From contig DBDG01000071.1 in assembly GCA_002293475.1 (NCBI GenBank), forward strand, positions 1 through 38,999: 38,999 nucleotides of DNA, in the 5' to 3' direction. The stretch comes from Lachnospiraceae bacterium UBA938 (lineage in GTDB: Bacteria > Bacillota > Clostridia > Lachnospirales > Lachnospiraceae). The notes under the pieces are model-generated. The model worked only from the letters and a program-made list of their open reading frames with translations. It did no database searches and had not been told where the DNA came from. How positions within the stretch are numbered: the stretch's first letter is position 1; every line of letters starts with the position of its first letter. Shown here piece after piece: positions 33,764-38,999 of the stretch. The translations under genes and the position numbers were made by a program.

Positions 33764-35176
33764 CTATTTGGAACCTTTGCCTGAAAATACTACCTTCAAA
33801 GTTTTCACTAGTATTTTTATGTCTAAGGATAAAGACCAGTGGTCGATATACTGTAAATCATATTGGACTACTTCATCAAAATCCGCCACATCGCTGCGGC
33901 CGCTTACCTGCCACATTCCGGTCAGTCCCGGTGTCATGCTGATTCTTCTGCGGTAATAACGGTTATACTTTTCAAATTCATCCACTGTCGGCGGCCTAGT
34001 TCCGATAAGGCTCATATCGCCTTTTAAGACATTCAGGAACTGGGGCAGCTCATCGATACTGGTCTTCCGGATAAACTTTCCGACCCGGGTAATCCGTGGG
34101 TCGTTTTCAATCTTAAACATCGGGCCATTGATCTCATTCTGATGCTCCAGTTCTTTTTTCTTCTCCTCGGCATCTCGATACATCGACCGGAATTTGTGAA
34201 TCTTAAAGCGCCTGCCGTTACGCCCGATCCGCACCTGGGAAAAAAATACCGGCCCTGGAGATTCCAGTTTGACGGCCAGCGCCACAAAAGGGAAAAACAG
34301 GATCGTAATAATGACGCCAACCAGGCCGCCTACGATATCCATAGCGCGCTTAATCAGCAGTTTTTTATAGCTGCTATGAAAACGGATATAAGTAATAACT
34401 GAATAATCAGCAAATGTGTCAATCTTGCTATGGCTGGATTCTATCCCGGGAAGTTCTAGGTTATAGTGGCAGATCAAGCCCATTTCATCAAAATCGTCAA
34501 TCAGCGGCTTGACCTTCTGCTGCGAAAGATCGGGATCGTTAATGAATACCTCATCAAGCGTCAGCTGGGTCGCCACTTCCGTTAATCCTTCCCGCCCTGC
34601 TACTACCGGTATCCCCCTGACCTCCTGCCCGGCCATATCCCGATCCAGACAGGCCAGTGCGGTAATCTGATATTGGATATCCAGTCCCGCTGCCAAGCGA
34701 TCCAGCGTGCCCTCCATGATATCGCTCCGTGTCACTAACAATACCTTGATTACTGCCTTGTCGGAAGAATAGTAGAACCGCAGGATTCTCTTAATTAATA
34801 TATGGACAAAAAAAGAGAAGACAGTGTTAAGGATAATAAAATATCCCATGACCAGCCGCGAAAAGACATCAGCCCACTTTAAAAAGTACATGACACTTTC
34901 TACGACTAAGAACATCAGAACATTGTAACGGAGAACCACAGCTGCCTCTTTCTGCCATGGCCTACTGACAAAATTACGGTTCCAGTCAACAAAAAAGTTA
35001 TACATGGTACAGAACAGCATAAATACGGAACAGACCAGAAAATGGATTTCTTTATCCCCCATATCCCTGAAATTACCGAAGCGGATGTAGGTGGACAGAA
35101 TAAAAGATCCGATGATACATAATAGATCCGCCAACCATAACCCATAGACTTCCATAACTTTATTTTTCTGATTCAT
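33764..35176 (-). CDS. Undecaprenyl-phosphate sugar-1-phosphate transferase (WbaP/CpsE type)
   Basis: This enzyme starts the repeat unit by moving a hexose-1-phosphate onto undecaprenyl phosphate. Four N-terminal membrane helices and a soluble CoA-binding-like middle domain precede the catalytic domain. RAMDIVGGLVGVIITILFFP is the re-entrant helix, and KLESPGPVFFSQVRIGRNGRRFKIHKFRSMYRDAE, KIENDPRITRVGKFIRKTSIDELPQ, GDMSLIGTRPP and MTPGLTGMWQVSGRS follow, all intact. Glucose or galactose is the usual sugar for this size class. GTG 35194 and ATG 35188 are also in frame, but GGGAG stands five bases before ATG 35176, giving 470 residues. It comes 39 bases after the GT17-Wzy fusion. It is the only recognisable initiating enzyme in the window. 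Confidence 0.93.
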   Translation of the reverse strand: MNQKNKVMEVYGLWLADLLCIIGSFILSTYIRFGNFRDMGDKEIHFLVCSVFMLFCTMYNFFVDWNRNFVSRPWQKEAAVVLRYNVLMFLVVESVMYFLKWADVFSRLVMGYFIILNTVFSFFVHILIKRILRFYYSSDKAVIKVLLVTRSDIMEGTLDRLAAGLDIQYQITALACLDRDMAGQEVRGIPVVAGREGLTEVATQLTLDEVFINDPDLSQQKVKPLIDDFDEMGLICHYNLELPGIESSHSKIDTFADYSVITYIRFHSSYKKLLIKRAMDIVGGLVGVIITILFFPFVALAVKLESPGPVFFSQVRIGRNGRRFKIHKFRSMYRDAEEKKKELEHQNEINGPMFKIENDPRITRVGKFIRKTSIDELPQFLNVLKGDMSLIGTRPPTVDEFEKYNRYYRRRISMTPGLTGMWQVSGRSDVADFDEVVQYDLQYIDHWSLSLDIKILVKTLKVVFSGKGSK

Positions 35177-35215
35177 ACCTGCTCCCATCTGCACGCCCGA
35201 TGTGCGCTTATCCGG

Positions 35216-37246
35216 CTATCCCGCCAGCTTATCACGGTTCAGTATATCACTCCAATATGCTCCATACAAGAGCAAGAGGTAATTCCTAGCTAAGTATACC
35301 GAGATGATATGCGCTTCCACTACAGTATAGATCACCAACGAAACAATCATTACCAACCCCATATAGTCTTTTTTCTTATAGCACTGCCAAATCAGTATTA
35401 CAAGCATAGCAGAAAGAATAACGCCTGGTATAATGCCAAACCAGTAAAACAGCCTGACCCAGCCCATATCAAAATAATATCTCAGATGTTCGGGAGCCGA
35501 AAACAGTGTCCATGTCTCAATGGCTCCGGCATGGGCATTGCTGCCCCAATAAAGGTTAACCATCCGCCCGGTAAGAAAACTATCTACTTTTAACAGAAAA
35601 TCATTGCGCCCGGACTCTATGCTGTTGACAGCCGCCCACACGGAAAACCCGATAGCAAGCACAAAGCATGTCGCTCCCAGCAAATATACCCACCGGCTGC
35701 TCCGCAGTTTCGGAAACCCTTTCATGACCCCTGCCATAAATATCGCCATAGCTGTCACCGCCATTCCGGTCTTGGAATCGGTGAATAAGAAAAGGCTGCC
35801 ATTGGCAATAAACAGCGCCGCCAGAATCCAGCCTGACATCTTGTCCGCATAAACATAGAGAGTCAGTAGGACGCTCATTAAGAACATCGTGTGCACCGCG
35901 TTGGAATGTCCCATTCCAAAGCTGTATATGCCGTGAATCATACCCTCCCGATACTCATCTGCCATCGTAACCGACCCTAATATCCCCGTCAGAGCCAGCA
36001 ATACAATCAAAATACTGCCAATTAGCGTTACCCCTAGGACATATTTGATCACCCGCTTATGCTTCAGCCCTTTCATGGCAGCCACAAAAACAGCGGCGCG
36101 GATAACCACATTTTCTCCACTACTCAGATACACGGCAAGGCCGGGAAGGATCATGGCACCGATCCCAAGCCACTCTTTAACGGTATATTTGGTAAGGATT
36201 ACCTTAAGGGCAAACAGCACAAAGGTCAGCCTGAACAGCTGGCCTTCCCACGGATTGGTCAGTGCGCTTTTATCTACCAGCAGAATCAGCAGTTCTATCG
36301 TAAGTCCGATAAAAAAAAGGGCAATGTTCGTCTTTTTGATGACCTTTCGGCCAAACCTTTTTATCTTCATTGCTTCTTTAATGAACCCGGTCTTCCCCTT
36401 TCCGATCGGTGGCATGATCAGGTGGGCAAATTCTTCTTTATTTTCTCTGAGATAATCCGGGAAGCTGTCATCTATCTCCACTCGGGCAAACTCCGCTTCC
36501 CTGCCGAAAATATCCTGACCCAGAATCAGTTTATCCTGCGCTTCAGCCAAGATGTCCCGTCTATTGTATTCTTGGTGGGCGGCGGCCTGCACTTTCATGC
36601 CGATACGCTTTGACACATCCTTTTCACCTTTGCCGCCCATATAGCCAAAATGCCAGCCGCCGTCCGGCACGCGGACACTATTTATATTGTCCGTCGGCAT
36701 CTCTCTGATATCGACGATGCCGCCAACAGGAATATTCTTAACGGAAAAGACTTTGCTGCCTAGCCATTGTTTTTGCTCCACGCCGGCAAATTCCCCGGTG
36801 ATGGAAAGCAGGCTGCCGGATATTTCCTCCATGTTCAGATAGCAGTAGAACATGCGCTGCGCCAGATGGTAGACCTTGTCAGGGTCAAACCCGGCAATAA
36901 TCTTCTGTAATGCCGCCGGATCAGGGATTTCGTCCACATCACTGAAGATGATGATATCGTTTTCACTTAGATTATTAAGACCTTTAACAAGGTTATTTTT
37001 TTGATATTTATCTCTTTCGTGAGTGGTAGCTTCTGGCGGAGAATCATCGACAATGACATAGTCAATCTTGGACAGATAATCGTGAAAAAGCGCTTTGTTT
37101 TTCTCAAAACAAAGTTCCTTGGGTTCCCCGGAAAATGTAACCGTAGCTTCTTCGATAATGAAGCGATCAACATAAGGAGCCAGTGTGTGAAGGCGTAGTT
37201 TTAGAATATCCAGTTCGTTGAAAAAGGGGATGCAGTCGTATACCAT
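35216..37246 (-). CDS. GT17 glycosyltransferase fused to Wzy-like polymerase
   Basis: Two domains in one 676-residue chain. Residues 1-290 are a GT17 domain (the family of beta-1,4-N-acetylglucosaminyltransferase III). VYDCIPFFNELDILKLRL and VDRFIIEEATVTFSGEPKEL open it, FSDVDEIPDP (101-110) holds the metal-binding D103-V-D105, and GGWHFGYMGG (196-205) is the late motif. From 307 on there are about ten membrane helices of O-antigen polymerase type, with GMGHSNAVHTMF (444-455) matching GYSHPNVLH in the polymerase at 19591. The GT17 part must be cytoplasmic, while polymerisation happens outside. No frameshift separates the domains. The gene has its own promoter, and the initiating transferase follows it. 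Confidence 0.85.
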   Translation of the reverse strand: MVYDCIPFFNELDILKLRLHTLAPYVDRFIIEEATVTFSGEPKELCFEKNKALFHDYLSKIDYVIVDDSPPEATTHERDKYQKNNLVKGLNNLSENDIIIFSDVDEIPDPAALQKIIAGFDPDKVYHLAQRMFYCYLNMEEISGSLLSITGEFAGVEQKQWLGSKVFSVKNIPVGGIVDIREMPTDNINSVRVPDGGWHFGYMGGKGEKDVSKRIGMKVQAAAHQEYNRRDILAEAQDKLILGQDIFGREAEFARVEIDDSFPDYLRENKEEFAHLIMPPIGKGKTGFIKEAMKIKRFGRKVIKKTNIALFFIGLTIELLILLVDKSALTNPWEGQLFRLTFVLFALKVILTKYTVKEWLGIGAMILPGLAVYLSSGENVVIRAAVFVAAMKGLKHKRVIKYVLGVTLIGSILIVLLALTGILGSVTMADEYREGMIHGIYSFGMGHSNAVHTMFLMSVLLTLYVYADKMSGWILAALFIANGSLFLFTDSKTGMAVTAMAIFMAGVMKGFPKLRSSRWVYLLGATCFVLAIGFSVWAAVNSIESGRNDFLLKVDSFLTGRMVNLYWGSNAHAGAIETWTLFSAPEHLRYYFDMGWVRLFYWFGIIPGVILSAMLVILIWQCYKKKDYMGLVMIVSLVIYTVVEAHIISVYLARNYLLLLYGAYWSDILNRDKLAG

Positions 37247-37280
37247 GTCAATCCCTTTCTACATGTTATTTATCTAAAAA

Positions 37281-37309
37281 ATTATAGCAGACAAAACCCG
37301 TTAAGTAAA
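37281..37309 (-). promoter_or_regulatory. Promoter for the GT17-Wzy / initiating transferase run
   Basis: On the minus strand: TTTACT (37309-37304), 17 bases, then a perfect TATAAT (37286-37281). It lies in the 85-base gap after the DUF6056 gene and leaves a leader of about 28 bases before the ATG at 37246. Confidence 0.65.
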
Positions 37310-37331
37310 GGATTTAAGCGACTGAACGTTT

Positions 37332-38867
37332 TTATTCCGTACTTTCAATCACTACCTTCTTTTTGCGATAAAATTCTTTATATACCCAATTAACGTAATT
37401 GTTTTCATCTTCCATCACAGCCCAGTGTAGCAACGGCCCCTGCACATCATTGATCGGCTTAAGATATACCTCTTCAACCTCATCATCAAGAAGCAATTCC
37501 ATGTATTCACTGATCTGCTCTTGATAATTTGCCGCCTCCCCGCTTTTGACGTAGACATAGGCCTGATATACAAAGCTATCCTTAGCAGCACTCCGCCAAC
37601 AAATAACCAGGAACAGGCATAATATCATAACCGGAAACACCACCCGTCCGCGGAAATGTTTTTCCTCCATAACGTTTATGACCGGACCGGAATATGCTGC
37701 TTGTCCATATTTTTTCCGTAGCTTTAAAATAATAAACCCCTCCAAGTACAGGATCGCACTCAACCAAGTCAGTAAAAACACCAGCCACTCCACCACCAAT
37801 GGCCCCCGCGAGGCATCGGTAACGCCAAGAAACTCAACGGTATAAATACGGGGAGCATTCATGGCACTGTTTATCAAGTAGGTTAAGATAATATAAAAAA
37901 GCGGGTAACGAAATTGAAACAAGCATTTTTCTTCTTTGACTGATCGGAGCAAGCCGGAAAAACCAAAAACTATAGCAAATACAAATAAAACAATGAGCAG
38001 CGGATTATTAGCGATATACTCAAACGGTGCCGCCAACTCCTGGGCAAGGGAACGTCCTACCGCCCGTAGCAGATCCTTCATGCTAAGGCTAAATCCAGCA
38101 CTTGCTCTGATATTATGGCCAGGAGAAGCTGTATATATAAGAAAACCGGCCAGACATAGCCCAATAGGAATACCTAACCATAGGATAGCCTTATTTCTTC
38201 TGAACAGCAATACAATCAGGATAGTGTAAGCCATTACCAGCATCATACTATAATGGATGCTGACTCCGCCAATCACCAATCCGCAGAACGAAAAAAGCAC
38301 AAGATATCTTTTTAATCCGTCTGTCATAAACCGATGTATGAAAATAAGCGAAAGCAGAAATATAATATGCGGCACAATATAATGAAATGCCCCGGAAAAC
38401 CAATACATACCAATATTGTAGCTAGGGATATATTGTAGCATAAAGAAAGAATATACTGCATAGATGATGGCCGCATATTCCCAATTGATTTTTAATACCT
38501 TGACCAGAAAATATCTAAAAAAAACCGCAGTTCCAACTAAATTAATAAATATAAAGATATAAGGCGTAATCCAAAAAGCATATGGCGCAAAAACCTCCGG
38601 CATCAGTGCATTAAAAAAGTAGGCCATCCACTCACCGCCTACGGTCCGATAAGATACCTCAGCCGTATGTATAGCTGCCTTAAAGACCTCCCATAACGAA
38701 CCCGTATCCAGCCAAGCGGCATGGGTAAATCTGCCATAACCCAGATCATCACCGGCCGGTCTTACATAGCCGGCCAGATAAAAGAACGGAATTATGCTGA
38801 ATATCAGGCCAGTTAATGCCACCACCGCAATTTTTTTGTCATCCAGCCAATCTATCAGTTTATTCAA
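37332..38867 (-). CDS. DUF6056-type polytopic membrane protein, GT-C-like (copy 1)
   Basis: A 511-residue protein with about ten membrane helices and a soluble C-terminal tail. RPAGDDLGYG (36-45) puts two acidic residues in the first outer loop. MYWFSGAFHY, GGVSIHY and SPGHNIRA follow, and the end (EVYLKPINDVQG..) resembles VRLKPLPAFPE in copy 2 at 3892-5397. The layout fits a GT-C enzyme using a polyprenyl-phosphate sugar, but the family has no proven role. The start is TTG at 38867: GAGGAG and AAGGA precede it, and no ATG is close. It is the first gene of the run, behind the promoter at 38942-38970. Confidence 0.75.
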   Translation of the reverse strand: MNKLIDWLDDKKIAVVALTGLIFSIIPFFYLAGYVRPAGDDLGYGRFTHAAWLDTGSLWEVFKAAIHTAEVSYRTVGGEWMAYFFNALMPEVFAPYAFWITPYIFIFINLVGTAVFFRYFLVKVLKINWEYAAIIYAVYSFFMLQYIPSYNIGMYWFSGAFHYIVPHIIFLLSLIFIHRFMTDGLKRYLVLFSFCGLVIGGVSIHYSMMLVMAYTILIVLLFRRNKAILWLGIPIGLCLAGFLIYTASPGHNIRASAGFSLSMKDLLRAVGRSLAQELAAPFEYIANNPLLIVLFVFAIVFGFSGLLRSVKEEKCLFQFRYPLFYIILTYLINSAMNAPRIYTVEFLGVTDASRGPLVVEWLVFLLTWLSAILYLEGFIILKLRKKYGQAAYSGPVINVMEEKHFRGRVVFPVMILCLFLVICWRSAAKDSFVYQAYVYVKSGEAANYQEQISEYMELLLDDEVEEVYLKPINDVQGPLLHWAVMEDENNYVNWVYKEFYRKKKVVIESTE

Positions 38868-38941
38868 TTGGATCCTTCTCCTCTTTTACTCATCTAATCT
38901 CTTAGTTTTTGAATATTTATTTTATGAACATACTAAAAAAT

Positions 38942-38970
38942 ATTATACATCCTGAAGTACGGTAAATCAA
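38942..38970 (-). promoter_or_regulatory. Leading promoter of the glycan locus
   Basis: On the minus strand: TTGATT (38970-38965), 17 bases, then a perfect TATAAT (38947-38942). The leader to the TTG start at 38867 is about 67 bases. The window ends 29 bases upstream, so control sites farther out cannot be seen. Confidence 0.7.
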
Positions 38971-38999
38971 ATGGATTATTAATTCTTCTGTAACATAAT

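Noticed and set aside
1..38999. CRISPR arrays, tRNA or rRNA genes, insertion sequences, attachment sites
   Set aside because: I found no regularly spaced repeats, cloverleaf-like segments, transposase or integrase reading frames, or flanking direct repeats by reading.

Overview
The window holds one very long surface-glycan biosynthesis locus. Twenty-nine genes lie on the minus strand (about 38.87 kb down to 1.5 kb), and a single convergent plus-strand gene sits at the left end. The organism looks like a motile Gram-positive member of the Clostridia, probably Lachnospiraceae. This is inferred from strong AGGAGG-type ribosome sites, frequent TTG and GTG starts, a lipobox lipoprotein, moderate GC by eye, a FliD-like gene behind a SigD-type promoter, and the family mix (DUF6056, DUF2304, DUF1972-type GT4, GT-D). 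It has not been proven by any search.

Layout, in the direction of transcription from the right: a perfect TATAAT promoter at about 38.95 kb drives a DUF6056 membrane protein (38.9-37.3). A second promoter precedes a GT17/Wzy-like fusion (37.2-35.2), followed by the polyprenyl-phosphate sugar-1-phosphate transferase that starts the repeat unit (35.2-33.8). Next come a GT4, two GT2s, a pyruvyl-transferase-family protein, a Wzx flippase, a GH105-like hydrolase, an AT3 acyltransferase and a GT11 fucosyltransferase-like enzyme (33.7-24.7). A further promoter candidate precedes a three-gene module of GtrB-like GT2, DUF2304 and a large GT-C protein (24.6-21.2). After it come a second Wzy-like polymerase, a DUF1972-type GT4, an ABC exporter and a TagA/WecG-type GT26 (21.1-15.9). 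Then follow a GT4, a GT-D enzyme, two more GT4s, a GT2 and another AT3 acyltransferase (15.8-9.3). A 235-bp gap carries a remnant of a GT2 gene end and a strong promoter with a palindrome over the likely start site. Behind it are an MBOAT acyltransferase with its DHHW partner, a UDP-glucuronate 4-epimerase-like enzyme, a second DUF6056 protein, a GDSL lipoprotein and UDP-galactopyranose mutase (9.1-1.5).

How the parts could work together: the initiating transferase primes undecaprenyl phosphate, cytoplasmic GTs build the repeat, Wzx and/or the ABC exporter move it across the membrane, and two paralogous Wzy-like proteins polymerise it. The GtrB-like enzyme would charge a polyprenyl-phosphate sugar for up to three GT-C-like membrane proteins acting outside the membrane. 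AT3, MBOAT/DHHW and the GDSL lipoprotein would add or trim acyl groups. Glf would provide galactofuranose and the epimerase galacturonate. No Wzz/tyrosine-kinase pair, no rhamnose genes and no GDP-fucose genes are present, so these must lie elsewhere or not exist.

The points most worth a second look are the GT17-Wzy fusion, the doubling of polymerase and exporter, the DUF6056 pair bracketing the locus, the unusual acylation set, the abrupt strand-composition switch at 29.4-32.6 kb, and the overlapping tail-to-tail junction with the FliD-like gene.
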